From DATJBC01 sp035515515 (GTDB taxonomy: Bacteria > Actinomycetota > Acidimicrobiia > Acidimicrobiales > UBA8190): 23,845 bases of DNA. The stretch covers positions 1-23,845 of the forward strand of contig DATJBC010000136.1 in assembly GCA_035515515.1 (NCBI GenBank). Reading direction: 5' to 3'. The notes under the pieces are model-generated. The model searched no databases and was not told where the DNA came from. It was given only the letters and a program-made list of their open reading frames with translations. The position numbers were made by a program, and so were the translations under genes. Below, piece after piece: positions 7,357-15,096 of the stretch (its first letter is position 1; every line of letters starts with the position of its first letter).

Positions 7357-8108
7357 GCGGCGCGGCACCGTCCGGGCCCGCCGGCCGGGTGGTGCTCGTG
7401 ACGGGCGGCTCGCGCGGCATCGGCCTGGGGTGCGCGCGCCGCTTCCAGTCCCTCGGCGACCGGGTGGCGGTGACCTACAAGCACGCCCCCCCCGCCGAGC
7501 TCGCCGGGGAGCGGGGCACGAGCGACCTGCTGGCGCTGCCGTGCGACGTGCAGGACCCCGAGCAGGTGGAGGCGGCCTTCACGGCGGTGGAGGGGGCGCT
7601 CGGCCCCGTCGAGGTGCTCGTGGCCAACGCCGGCGTGACCAAGGACACGCTCCTGCTGCGCATGGGGGAGCCGGCGTGGCACGAGGTCATCGACACCGAC
7701 CTGACCGGCGTCTACCGCGTGGTGCGACGCGCCCTGGGGCCCATGGTGCGGGCCCACGGCGGCCGCATCGTGCTGGTGTCCTCGGTGGTCGCCTTCCTGG
7801 GCTCGCCGGGCCAGGTCAACTACGGCGCGGCGAAGGCCGGTCTGGTGGGCTTGGCGCGCTCGCTGGCCCGCGAGGTGGGGAGCAGGAGCATCACCGTGAA
7901 CGTTGTCGCGCCCGGAGTGGTCGAGACGGATATGATCGCCAGCCTGGGGAAACAGCGCGTGGAGCAGCTCCTGGCGATGGTGCCCTTGGGCCGCAAGGCC
8001 GCACCCGACGACGTCGCCGGCGCCGTGGCGTTCCTCGCCTCGGCGGACGCGGGGTACGTCACCGGCGCGGTGCTGCCCGTCGACGGCGGCCTGGGCATGG
8101 GGCTGTGA
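7353..8108 (+). CDS. fabG: 3-oxoacyl-ACP reductase
   Basis: NADPH-dependent short-chain dehydrogenase that reduces the 3-keto group after each condensation. The 251-residue protein has the cofactor loop TGGSRGIG at 17-24, the NAG motif at 92-94, and catalytic Ser144, Tyr157 and Lys161 (YGAAK). The C-terminal VTGAVLPVDGGLGMG is typical of FabG/MabA. The asparagine of the SDR tetrad, usually in a TNL motif, is aspartate here (DTDLTG, Asp116). The start is a GTG overlapping the fabH stop by 4 bases. Position inside a fab operon supports FabG over another SDR. Confidence 0.94.
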   Translation: MSGAAPSGPAGRVVLVTGGSRGIGLGCARRFQSLGDRVAVTYKHAPPAELAGERGTSDLLALPCDVQDPEQVEAAFTAVEGALGPVEVLVANAGVTKDTLLLRMGEPAWHEVIDTDLTGVYRVVRRALGPMVRAHGGRIVLVSSVVAFLGSPGQVNYGAAKAGLVGLARSLAREVGSRSITVNVVAPGVVETDMIASLGKQRVEQLLAMVPLGRKAAPDDVAGAVAFLASADAGYVTGAVLPVDGGLGMGL

Positions 8109-8143
8109 CCGGGCGACGCACGGTGCGGCGGCCGACCGTGGCC

Positions 8144-8201
8144 AACCGGCGGTGCAGGAACCGGCGGTGCAGGTTCCGGTGGTGCAGGAGCAGGGTGCAG
8201 G
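8144..8201 (+). repeat. 15-bp tandem repeat (about 3.9 copies) upstream of acpP
   Basis: Units are AACCGGCGGTGCAGG twice, then TTCCGGTGGTGCAGG, then a 13-base AGCAGGGTGCAGG. Together they fill about half of the 115-base gap between fabG and acpP. The 15-base period keeps the acpP reading frame open, so an upstream GTG at 8152 could in principle add a V-Q-x-P-like pentapeptide repeat to ACP. The strong ribosome-binding site further down argues that it stays untranslated. Confidence 0.85.
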
Positions 8202-8211
8202 AACAGACAGC

Positions 8212-8218
8212 GAGGAGG
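8212..8218 (+). promoter_or_regulatory. Ribosome-binding site of acpP
   Basis: GAGGAGG lies 5 bases before the GTG at 8224. It decides the start of acpP in favour of this codon over the in-frame GTG at 8152, and its strength fits the high expression expected of ACP. Confidence 0.8.
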
Positions 8219-8223
8219 AATCG

Positions 8224-8463
8224 GTGAGCGACGACGCCACCTTCGACAAGTTCAAGGCGTGCGCGATCGACGTCCTGCAGGTGCCCGGGGACAAGGTCGT
8301 GCCCGACGCCCGCTTCGGCGACGACCTCGACGCCGACAGCCTCGACCTGGTCGAGCTGGTCATGGCGCTCGAGGAGGCCTTCGACGTCACCGTCGACGAG
8401 TCGGAGCTCGAGGGCATCGAGACCGTCGGCCAGGCCTACGAGCTCATCTCCGCCAAGCTCTGA
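8224..8463 (+). CDS. acpP: Acyl carrier protein
   Basis: A 79-residue acidic protein that carries the growing acyl chain on a 4'-phosphopantetheine arm. The attachment site is Ser39 in DLDADSLDLVELVM, a textbook ACP motif. Helices I and III are visible (FDKFKACAIDVLQV and VDESELEGIETVGQAYELI). Length is normal. The GTG start is supported by GAGGAGG just upstream; an in-frame extension of 24 codons exists but is judged untranslated. The stop TGA shares its last base with the ATG of fabF (TGATG), so fabF translation is probably coupled to it. Confidence 0.96.
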   Translation: MSDDATFDKFKACAIDVLQVPGDKVVPDARFGDDLDADSLDLVELVMALEEAFDVTVDESELEGIETVGQAYELISAKL

Positions 8464-9665
8464 TGCTGCTCGGGGTGGGCCCCGACGGCCCGGTGGCGGG
8501 GCGGCGCGTCGCCATCACCGGCCTGGGCGTGGTCGCCTGCTGCGGCATCGGCACCGACGCGTTCTGGGAGGGCCTGCTGGCGCCGGCACCCGAGGGTGAG
8601 CGCCGCGTCGCCGGCTTCGACCCGACGGGCTGGTTCGGCCCCAAGGAGGTCCGGCGCGTCGACCGCTTCGCCCAGTTCGCCGTGGCGGTGGCCGACATGG
8701 CCATGGCCGACGCGGGCGAGATCGGGGCCGACCCCGACCGCTCCGGCGTGATCTTCGCCACCGGCGTGGGCGGCCTGGAGACACTCCAGGACCAGATCCA
8801 CACCCTGTTCGAGAAGGGCCCCCGGCGGGTGTCGCCGTTCCTCATCCCCATGATGATGAGCAACGCCGGCGCGGCCAACATCTCGATGCGCGCCGGGTGG
8901 CGCGGGCCGTGCGAGACCGTCACCACCGCCTGCGCGGCGGGCACCCACGCCGTGGCCGCCGCCGCCCGGCTGGTGGCGAGCGGCCGCTGCGACGTCGCCA
9001 TCGGGGGCGGCGCCGAGGCCGCCATGGTCGAGATCGGCCTGGCCGCCTTCGCCAACATGACCGCCCTCTCCAGCGAGGGAGCCTCGCGGCCCTTCGACAT
9101 CCGGCGCGACGGGTTCATGTGCGCCGAGGGCGGTGCCGCGCTGGTGCTCGAGGACCTCGACCACGCCCGCCGGCGCGGGGCGCGCGTCTACGCCGAGCTC
9201 CTGGGGGCCGCCTCCACGGCGGACGCCCACCACATCACCGCCCCCGCCCCGGGCGGCACCGGCGCGGCCGCCTGCATGGAGCTGGCGCTGGCCGACGCCC
9301 GGGTCTCGCCCTCGGAGGTGGGGCACATCAACGCCCACGGGACCTCGACGCCGCTCAACGACCTGGCCGAGGCGCAGGCCATCGAGAAGGTCTTCGGCGC
9401 GTCCGCTCCGCCGGTCACCTCCATCAAGGGCGTGACCGGCCACGCCCTGGGGGGCGCGGGGGCCATCGAGGCCGTGGCGACCACGCTCTCGCTGCACCGG
9501 GCGCTCATCCCCCCCACGGCCGGCTACGAGCAGCCCGACCCCGAGATCCACCTCGACGTGGTGCACGGCCAGGCCCGCCCCTGGGAGCCGGCCCCCGCCC
9601 TGTCCAACTCGTTCGGGTTCGGCGGGCACAACGGCTGCCTGGTCATCGGGCCGCCCGCCGACTGA
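8463..9665 (+). CDS. fabF: Beta-ketoacyl-ACP synthase II
   Basis: Elongating condensing enzyme that joins acyl-ACP to malonyl-ACP. The 400-residue protein has the KAS I/II triad Cys157 (TTACAAGTH), His292 (NAHGTSTPLND) and His327 (TGHALGGAGA), with the supporting Lys322. The C-terminal SNSFGFGGHNGCLV is typical. The ATG overlaps the acpP stop by one base. No good Shine-Dalgarno is seen, which fits translational coupling. It is the last gene of the operon and is followed by a large hairpin. FabB-type activity cannot be excluded by sequence alone, but actinobacterial clusters usually carry FabF. Confidence 0.95.
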   Translation: MLLGVGPDGPVAGRRVAITGLGVVACCGIGTDAFWEGLLAPAPEGERRVAGFDPTGWFGPKEVRRVDRFAQFAVAVADMAMADAGEIGADPDRSGVIFATGVGGLETLQDQIHTLFEKGPRRVSPFLIPMMMSNAGAANISMRAGWRGPCETVTTACAAGTHAVAAAARLVASGRCDVAIGGGAEAAMVEIGLAAFANMTALSSEGASRPFDIRRDGFMCAEGGAALVLEDLDHARRRGARVYAELLGAASTADAHHITAPAPGGTGAAACMELALADARVSPSEVGHINAHGTSTPLNDLAEAQAIEKVFGASAPPVTSIKGVTGHALGGAGAIEAVATTLSLHRALIPPTAGYEQPDPEIHLDVVHGQARPWEPAPALSNSFGFGGHNGCLVIGPPAD

Positions 9666-9731
9666 GCCACCCTTCCCGCCCGCACCGTTGCGCCGGCGAG
9701 GTCGCGGCGCGGCGCGCTGGCGGCGGCGTGA

Positions 9732-9772
9732 GCCGGCCCGGCGCGTACGGCGGGCGGGCGCGCCGGGGCCGG
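9732..9772 (+). terminator. Hairpin after the fab operon
   Basis: CCGGCCCGGCGCG at 9733-9745 pairs with 9759-9772 through 13 base pairs with one bulged G, around a 13-base loop. It lies 67 bases after the fabF stop. No T-run follows, as is usual for GC-rich actinobacterial terminators. Confidence 0.5.
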
Positions 9773-9794
9773 TCGCAGGGCGCCCGGGGCGCGG

Positions 9795-9800
9795 TACCGT
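9795..9800 (+). promoter_or_regulatory. Candidate -10 box for leaderless ABC1-kinase transcript
   Basis: TACCGT is followed by exactly 7 bases (CGACCTG) and then the ATG at 9808. The spacing equals that at polA and trpC and there is no Shine-Dalgarno, so a leaderless mRNA is likely. Confidence 0.45.
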
Positions 9801-9807
9801 CGACCTG

Positions 9808-11445
9808 ATGACGAGCACGGGCGGCTCCCCGGTCGACGACCCCGCACCCGCCGACCTGGCCTTCGGGGCGTTCTCGTCGCACCCGCCCTGGGTGCTCGAC
9901 ACCGGGCGGCTCGCCTGGGCGGTGGGCATCGACGACCTCCGGGCGCGCACGCGCGCCGAGGCGCCGCTCCTCACGCGCCGGCGCCGCCTCCCCCCGGGGT
10001 CGCGCGTGGTGCGCGTGAGCGCCCTGCTGGGGGCGGCCCTGGCGGGCTGGTACGGCCGCGACCGCGGGCGCGGCCAGCACCGCTCGCGGGCCGGCCTGTC
10101 GCGCCGGCTGCGCCGCGCCTTCGAGCGCCTGGGCCCCACCTACATCAAGCTCGGCCAGATCCTGTCCTCGGGGGAGGGCCTGTTCCCCGAGGAGCTGGTG
10201 GCCGAGTTCCGGCTGTGCCGGGACCAGGTGCGGGCCGAGCCCTTCGCCGTGGTGCGCCGCATCGTGGAGGCCGACCTGGGCATGCCCCTCGAGCAGTGCT
10301 TCACCCGGTTCGACACCCAGCCGGTGGCCGCCGCCTCCATCGCCCAGGTGCACGCGGCCGAGCTGTCCAGCGGCGAGCAGGTCGTCGTCAAGGTGCAGCG
10401 GCCCGACGTGGCCCGGCTGGTGCGCCGCGACCTGGCCGCCATGAGCTGGATCGCCCCCCTCCTGGTGGGCCGGATCCCGGTGACCGCCCTGGCCAACCCG
10501 CCGGCGCTGGTGGAGCTGTTCGCCGAGACCATCGTGGAGGAGCTCGACTTCCGCCTCGAGGCCCAGAACATGCTCGACGTGGCCCGCGTCCTGGCCGACA
10601 CGGGCCAGCGCGCCATCGTCATCCCCCGCCCCCACCCCAGCCTGGTGACCCGGCGCGTGCTCGTGATGGAACGCCTCGACGGCTTCGCGTGGGGCGACGC
10701 CGAGGCCATGCGCGCCGCGGGCATCGACACCGAGGAGGTCCTGCACGCCGCCCTCATCGCCTTCCTGGAGGGCGCCGTCCTCTACGGCGTGTTCCACGGC
10801 GACCTCCACGGCGGCAACCTCTTCGTGCAGCCCGACGGCCGGGTGGCGCTCCTGGACTTCGGGATCACGGGCCGCTTCGACGAGGCCAAGCGCCTGGCGT
10901 TCCTGCGCCTGGTGATCGCGGCCACGGCCAACGACGTCCCCGGCCAGATCGCGGCCATGCGCGACCTGGGGGCGCTGCCCGCCGACGTGGACATCGACGC
11001 CGTCATCCGCGACCTCGGCCTCGACCGGCCCCCCGTCGACCCCACCACGCTCACCGCCGAGGAGCTCACCGCCGAGATCCGCACCATCACCAAGGGGCTG
11101 CTCGGCTACGGGGCGCACATGCCCAAGGAGCTCATGCTCTACGTCAAGGACATGCTGTTCCTGGACGGGGCGCTGGCCGTCATGGCCCCCAACGTGGACG
11201 TCATCGGCGAGATCGTGCGGGTCGTCATGTACTTCCACGAGCGCCACGGCGAGCGCATCGCCAAGGAGATGGGGGTGGCGCCCGAGGACATCCCCGCGCT
11301 GGACATGGCCGGCATCCGCGCCTCGTTCGGCGTGACCGAGCCCGTGGACGGCCTCTCCTACCGCGAGCTCCAGGAGCGGCGCGAGCTCATCCGCCGGCGC
11401 CTCGAGCAGCACCAGCACGGCCGACGCCGCGGGCGGCGCCGCTGA
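9808..11445 (+). CDS. ABC1/UbiB-family atypical kinase-like protein
   Basis: A 545-residue member of the ABC1 (UbiB/AarF/COQ8) protein-kinase-like family. Signature elements occur in order: the KxGQ motif with Lys114 (YIKLGQILSS), the Ala-rich nucleotide loop with SIAQVH at 177-182, the Lys195 strand (VVVKVQRP), the helix EELDFRLEAQNM, the HGDLHGGN catalytic loop at 330-337 (Asp332), and LDFGITG with Asp350. In other bacteria UbiB supports ubiquinone synthesis; actinobacteria use menaquinone, so the role here is unknown. The C-terminal transmembrane pair of classic UbiB is not seen; the protein ends in a basic Arg-rich tail. The start at 9808 is favoured by the TACCGT box. An upstream in-frame extension is low-complexity and was rejected. 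It converges on the DUF5666-like gene. Confidence 0.88.
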   Translation: MTSTGGSPVDDPAPADLAFGAFSSHPPWVLDTGRLAWAVGIDDLRARTRAEAPLLTRRRRLPPGSRVVRVSALLGAALAGWYGRDRGRGQHRSRAGLSRRLRRAFERLGPTYIKLGQILSSGEGLFPEELVAEFRLCRDQVRAEPFAVVRRIVEADLGMPLEQCFTRFDTQPVAAASIAQVHAAELSSGEQVVVKVQRPDVARLVRRDLAAMSWIAPLLVGRIPVTALANPPALVELFAETIVEELDFRLEAQNMLDVARVLADTGQRAIVIPRPHPSLVTRRVLVMERLDGFAWGDAEAMRAAGIDTEEVLHAALIAFLEGAVLYGVFHGDLHGGNLFVQPDGRVALLDFGITGRFDEAKRLAFLRLVIAATANDVPGQIAAMRDLGALPADVDIDAVIRDLGLDRPPVDPTTLTAEELTAEIRTITKGLLGYGAHMPKELMLYVKDMLFLDGALAVMAPNVDVIGEIVRVVMYFHERHGERIAKEMGVAPEDIPALDMAGIRASFGVTEPVDGLSYRELQERRELIRRRLEQHQHGRRRGRRR

Positions 11446-11455
11446 CCGGGGCGCC

Positions 11456-11469
11456 GGGCCCCGGGGCCC
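11456..11469. terminator. Perfect 14-bp palindrome between convergent genes
   Basis: GGGCCCCGGGGCCC fills most of the 24-base gap between the stop codons of the ABC1 kinase gene (plus) and the DUF5666-like gene (minus). Its position suits a shared bidirectional terminator, though the small loop and the absence of T-runs make this tentative. Confidence 0.4.
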
Positions 11470-12297
11470 TCAGGTCGAGCTGCCAGACGACGAGGTGGAG
11501 CCGCTCGACGACGAGCCGGACCCGCCCATCGGCCCCGGCATGGGGCCCGTGGGGCGCCACGCGTTGCCGTTGGCCTTGAGGACGGTCTGGTCGGTGACCG
11601 ACTTGGCGGTGGAGGTCGACCCCGACACGAGGGCGACGACGGTCACGGTGTCGCCGTTCTTCACGCTCCCGATCCCCATCTCCCCGCCGTTCACGCTCGT
11701 GGACGAGTCGACCGTGAAGGTGGCCGAGGTGCCGTCCGCGCTCTTCACGGTCAGCGACCACGTGCTGCCCGAGGGGTTCGACACGTCCGACACCGTGCCC
11801 GTGCGGTGGGCGATGGTCTCGTAGCCGTTGGGGCCCTGCACGGTCTCCTGGCCGTAGATGCCGGGGCCGGCGACGCCCCCGAAGGGGCCGCCGATCCCCC
11901 CCAGCCCGCCGAAGGGCCCGCCCGCCCCGAAGCGGCCGTGGGCGCGGGGCCCCGGGGCGCTGGGGGTGGTGGTGGACGGCGTGGTGGAGGTGGACCCCGA
12001 GTCGGTGACGGTGGCGTCGGGCGCACCGGTGCCGCCCGAGGTGGCCGCCCCGGCCAGGGCGGCCGCCCCCACGGCCACGCCGGCGGCGGCCCCGATCCCC
12101 ACGGCCACCTTGCGCCAGCGGCTGGGGGACGGGCGCCCGGCGGGAGGCGGCGGGACGGCGCCGTAGCCCGGCGGCGGGTACCCCGGCGGGGCGTAGCCCG
12201 GCGGCACCCCCCAGCCCGGTGGGCCCCCGGCGGGCGGGTGCGGCGGGGCCTGGCCCGGCACGGGATCTCCCGGCGTCGTCGGTGGCGTGTCGGTCAT
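11470..12297 (-). CDS. Proline-rich single-span membrane protein with DUF5666-like outer domain
   Basis: A 275-residue protein in four parts. Residues 1-60 are a Pro/Gly-rich cytoplasmic tail with PPGY-type repeats (PPGYAPPGYPPPGYG). Residues about 62-86 are one transmembrane helix after a basic patch (SRWRK). Residues 87-145 are a Ser/Thr then Gly/Phe-rich linker. Residues about 148-243 are a beta-rich domain with the rhythm GTVSDV..WSLTVKSADG..FTVDSST..NGDTVTVVALVSG...AKSV, resembling DUF5666. The C-terminus is a Ser/Gly-rich tail. The domain match is by pattern only. The ATG is preceded by GGGGAGG at 12307-12313 on the minus strand, 9 bases away, supporting this start. No enzymatic motif is seen; an envelope or carbohydrate-related role is possible but not shown. 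Confidence 0.85.
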   Translation of the reverse strand: MTDTPPTTPGDPVPGQAPPHPPAGGPPGWGVPPGYAPPGYPPPGYGAVPPPPAGRPSPSRWRKVAVGIGAAAGVAVGAAALAGAATSGGTGAPDATVTDSGSTSTTPSTTTPSAPGPRAHGRFGAGGPFGGLGGIGGPFGGVAGPGIYGQETVQGPNGYETIAHRTGTVSDVSNPSGSTWSLTVKSADGTSATFTVDSSTSVNGGEMGIGSVKNGDTVTVVALVSGSTSTAKSVTDQTVLKANGNAWRPTGPMPGPMGGSGSSSSGSTSSSGSST

Positions 12298-12373
12298 GGA
12301 AGGGTGCCTCCCCGGTGGCGATGGCGGCGGATGAACGCACCGTCACCGTAAGGCCCCCACCTGTGGTCAACCT

Positions 12374-12390
12374 GTGTCTCTCTGTGACAC
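12374..12390. other. Short inverted repeat between trpA and the DUF5666-like gene
   Basis: GTGTC (12374-12378) and GACAC (12386-12390) are separated by 7 bases in the 139-base gap after trpA. It could be a weak operator or the end of the trp transcript. A TTGACC lies next to it on the minus strand, but no well-spaced -10 follows. Nothing else is recognisable in the gap. Confidence 0.25.
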
Positions 12391-12436
12391 CGCTGAAGAC
12401 GCCGGCGACGAGGGCGCCGCGCCCGGGGACCGGGGC

Positions 12437-13222
12437 TCAGGCCGCGCCGTCGACGGCGGCCCGCAGGGCCGCCACGAACGAGGCCACGCCGTCGGGACCC
12501 TCCCCGGCGAGGAGGCGGCGCACGATGGCCGAGCCCACCACCACGCCGTCGGCGTGCCGGCAGGCCTCGGCGGCCTGGGCCGGGGTGGACACCCCGATGC
12601 CGATGCACACCGGCCGGTCCGAGACCTCGTGCACCAAGGCCGCCACCTCGTGGGCCGACGCCGCCAGGCGGTCGCGCTCCCCCGTCACGCCCATGACCCC
12701 CACGCCGTAGACGAAGCCCCGCGACCGCTCGCACAGCGCCCGGGCCCGGTCCCGGGGGGTGGACGGCGCCACCAGCAACACCGTGGCCACCCCGGCGTCG
12801 TCGGCCTCGGCGCACCACGGGCCGGCCTCCTCGAGGGGGAGGTCGGGCACGATGGCGCCGGCCACGCCCGCCTCGGCCAGGGAGTGGGCGAAGCGCCGCT
12901 CGCCCGCCCGGAAGACGATGTTGTAGTACGTCATCACGCACACCGGCGCCCGCAGCTCGGCGCGCGCCAGCGCCCCCACGACGTCCAGCGGCGTCGTGCC
13001 CCGCTGCAGGGCGGCCAGCGACGCCTCCTGGACGGTGGGGCCGTCGATCATGGGGTCGGAGAAGGGGATGCCCACCTCGACGGCGTCGGCGCCCGCGTCG
13101 ACCACGGCCTCCACGGCCTCGAGCCAGTCGGGGGCCATCCCGCCGGTCACGTAGCCGACGAGGAGCTTGCCCCCGGCGTCGCGCCGGGCGCGCAGGTGGG
13201 ACTCGAGGCTGGGCGCGCTCAA
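12437..13222 (-). CDS. trpA: Tryptophan synthase alpha chain
   Basis: Cleaves indole-3-glycerol phosphate to indole, which tunnels to TrpB. The 261-residue TIM-barrel protein has catalytic Glu49 (AVEVGIPFSDP) and Asp60 (MIDGPTVQ) at exactly the E. coli positions. Phosphate-binding glycines are seen in GIGVSTPAQA and VVGSAIVRR, and YGVGVMGVTGER is the flexible loop. The start is a TTG whose last two bases lie in the trpB stop (TTGA, 4-base overlap); no ATG or GTG nearby would give a full-length protein. Last gene of trpCFBA, translationally coupled to trpB. Confidence 0.95.
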   Translation of the reverse strand: MSAPSLESHLRARRDAGGKLLVGYVTGGMAPDWLEAVEAVVDAGADAVEVGIPFSDPMIDGPTVQEASLAALQRGTTPLDVVGALARAELRAPVCVMTYYNIVFRAGERRFAHSLAEAGVAGAIVPDLPLEEAGPWCAEADDAGVATVLLVAPSTPRDRARALCERSRGFVYGVGVMGVTGERDRLAASAHEVAALVHEVSDRPVCIGIGVSTPAQAAEACRHADGVVVGSAIVRRLLAGEGPDGVASFVAALRAAVDGAA

Positions 13223-14397
13223 CCGATCAGGTCCCGCACCTGGGCCACGTCCTTGTCGCCCCGGCCCGACAGCGTGACGAGCACCGTGGCGCCGCGGGGC
13301 ACGGCGTCCCCGGCGGCGCGCACCACCCAGGCCAGGGCGTGGGCCGACTCCAGGGCGGGGATGATGCCCTCGGTCTCCGACAGGAGGCGGAAGGTGTCGA
13401 GCACCTCGTCGTCGCCCGCCGGCTCGTAGCGGGCCCGGCCGATGGCCGCCAGGTGGGCGTGCTCGGGCCCCACGCCCGGGTAGTCGAGGCCCGCCGAGAT
13501 GGAGTGCGCCTCGGAGATCTGTCCCATCTCGTCCTGCAAGATGAACGACTTCATGCCGTGGACGACGCCGGGGACCCCCCGCCCGATGGCGGCGCCGCCG
13601 GCGGCCTCCACGCCCACGAGGTTGGCCCCGGTGTCGACGAACCCCGCGAAGGTGCCCGCCGCGTTGGAGCCCCCCCCCACGCAGGCCACCACCCAGTCGG
13701 GGTCGCGCCCGTCGAGGATGGCCCGGCACTGGGCGCGGGCCTCGTCCCCCACGACCCGCTGGAACTGGCGCACCATCCACGGGTAGGGGTGGGGCCCCAT
13801 CACCGACCCGAGGCAGTAGTGGGTGTGGCCCACGGTGGCCACCCACTCGCGCATGGCCTCGTTGACGGCGTCCTTCAGCGTGCGGCTCCCCGAGCGCACG
13901 GCGCGGACCTCGGCGCCCAGGAGCTCCATGCGGAACACGTTGAGCGCCTGGCGCTCGGTGTCGACCTCGCCCATGAAGACCAGGCACTGCATCCCGAACA
14001 GGGCGGCGGCGGTCGCCGTGGCCACGCCGTGCTGGCCGGCACCCGTCTCGGCGATGAGGCGCCCCTTGCCCATGCGCCGGGCCAGCAGCGCCTGCCCGAT
14101 CACGTTGTTGAGCTTGTGCGACCCCGTGTGCGTGAGGTCCTCGCGCTTGAGCAGCACCCGGACCCCGATGCGCTCCGACAGCCGGCGGCACTCGGTCACC
14201 GGCGTGGGGCGGCCGCCGTAGTCGCGCAGGATGGCGTCGAGCTCGGCGTGGAAGCCGGGGTCGTCCCAGGCGGCGGCGAAGGCCGCTTCGAGCTCGAGGC
14301 AGGCGGGGAGCAGCGACTCGGGGACGAAGCGACCGCCGAAGTCGCCGAAGCGCCCGTCGGACCCCGGCGTCCCCATGGCACCGGCGGCGGCACTCAC
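13219..14397 (-). CDS. trpB: Tryptophan synthase beta chain
   Basis: PLP enzyme that joins indole and serine to give tryptophan. The 392-residue protein has the PLP lysine Lys95 in THTGSHKLNN, catalytic Glu117 in AETGAGQHG, and the phosphate-binding GGGSNAAG loop. The N-terminal FGDFGGRFVPESL is the usual TrpB1 opening, so this is the standard enzyme that pairs with TrpA rather than TrpB2. The GTG at 14397 overlaps the trpF stop by 4 bases (GTGA); an in-frame ATG seven codons later is an alternative start. Confidence 0.97.
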   Translation of the reverse strand: MSAAAGAMGTPGSDGRFGDFGGRFVPESLLPACLELEAAFAAAWDDPGFHAELDAILRDYGGRPTPVTECRRLSERIGVRVLLKREDLTHTGSHKLNNVIGQALLARRMGKGRLIAETGAGQHGVATATAAALFGMQCLVFMGEVDTERQALNVFRMELLGAEVRAVRSGSRTLKDAVNEAMREWVATVGHTHYCLGSVMGPHPYPWMVRQFQRVVGDEARAQCRAILDGRDPDWVVACVGGGSNAAGTFAGFVDTGANLVGVEAAGGAAIGRGVPGVVHGMKSFILQDEMGQISEAHSISAGLDYPGVGPEHAHLAAIGRARYEPAGDDEVLDTFRLLSETEGIIPALESAHALAWVVRAAGDAVPRGATVLVTLSGRGDKDVAQVRDLIG

Positions 14398-15086
14398 ACG
14401 TCCTCCTCCCAGTCGAAGGGCCGCGGGGCGTCGTCGGCGTCGAGGTCCTCGGCCTCGGCGGCCTCGTCGGCGTCCACGGGCTCGCCCGCGGCGCGCCGGG
14501 CGGCGCGCACGAAGGCCCGGACCTTGCGGGGGTCCTTGCGGCCGGGCTCGGACTCCACGCCGGTGGCCACGTCGACGCCCAGGGGGCGCAGGTGGGCGAT
14601 GGCGTCGGCGACGTTGTCGGGGCCCAGGCCCCCCGACACGATGAGGCGCGACGGGTCGACCACGCCCTCGGCCAGGCGCCAGTCGAACACCTGGCCCGAG
14701 CCCGGCGACGCCGCGTCGACGAGGACGGCGTCGGCCCCGTAGTCGTCGATGCGGGCGATGTTGCGGTGCCCGGCCGGGAACGCCTTGATCGTCATGGCGA
14801 CGCGTTCGGCCACCCAGCGGGTGTCGTCGGGGGACTCGTCGCCGTGGAGCTGGGCGGCCCGCAAGCCGATGCCGTTCACGATCTCCACCACGCGGGTGGG
14901 GGCCTCGTTGCGGAACACCCCCACGGTGAGGATCTCGGGGGGCACCCGGTCGACGATCCGGCGCACGGCCTGGGGCGCCACCTGCCGGGGCGAGGGCGCG
15001 AACACGAAGCCGATGGCATCGGCGCCCAGGCCCACCGCCAGCAGGGCGTCGGCCTCGGAGGTGATCCCGCAGATCTTCACGAGCAC
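14394..15086 (-). CDS. trpF: Phosphoribosylanthranilate isomerase
   Basis: Isomerises phosphoribosyl anthranilate in tryptophan synthesis. The 230-residue protein begins MLVKICGIT with catalytic Cys6, and has the general acid Asp124 in VLVDAASPGSGQVFDW. Phosphate-binding motifs SGGLGPDNV and VDVATGVESEPGRKD are complete. A C-terminal tail (about 201-230) is very acidic, with 14 Asp/Glu in 30 residues, and is longer than the family needs. The start is GTG, 10 bases after the trpC stop. Many actinobacteria (Streptomyces, Mycobacterium) lack trpF and use the bifunctional PriA instead, so a dedicated trpF here is informative. Confidence 0.95.
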   Translation of the reverse strand: MLVKICGITSEADALLAVGLGADAIGFVFAPSPRQVAPQAVRRIVDRVPPEILTVGVFRNEAPTRVVEIVNGIGLRAAQLHGDESPDDTRWVAERVAMTIKAFPAGHRNIARIDDYGADAVLVDAASPGSGQVFDWRLAEGVVDPSRLIVSGGLGPDNVADAIAHLRPLGVDVATGVESEPGRKDPRKVRAFVRAARRAAGEPVDADEAAEAEDLDADDAPRPFDWEEDV

Positions 15087-15096
15087 GGCGTCACCG

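Noticed and set aside
8144..8201. CRISPR-like repeat
   Set aside because: The units are contiguous 15-mers without spacers and no cas genes are present; it is a simple tandem repeat.
9688..9807. Upstream extension of the ABC1 kinase gene
   Set aside because: The extra 40 residues are Arg/Gly-rich, overlap the fab terminator hairpin, and lack a ribosome-binding site; TACCGT-N7-ATG favours the later start.
13223..14191. Long N-terminal extension of TrpA across trpB
   Set aside because: It is a shadow frame of trpB; TrpA homology begins at the TTG overlapping the trpB stop.
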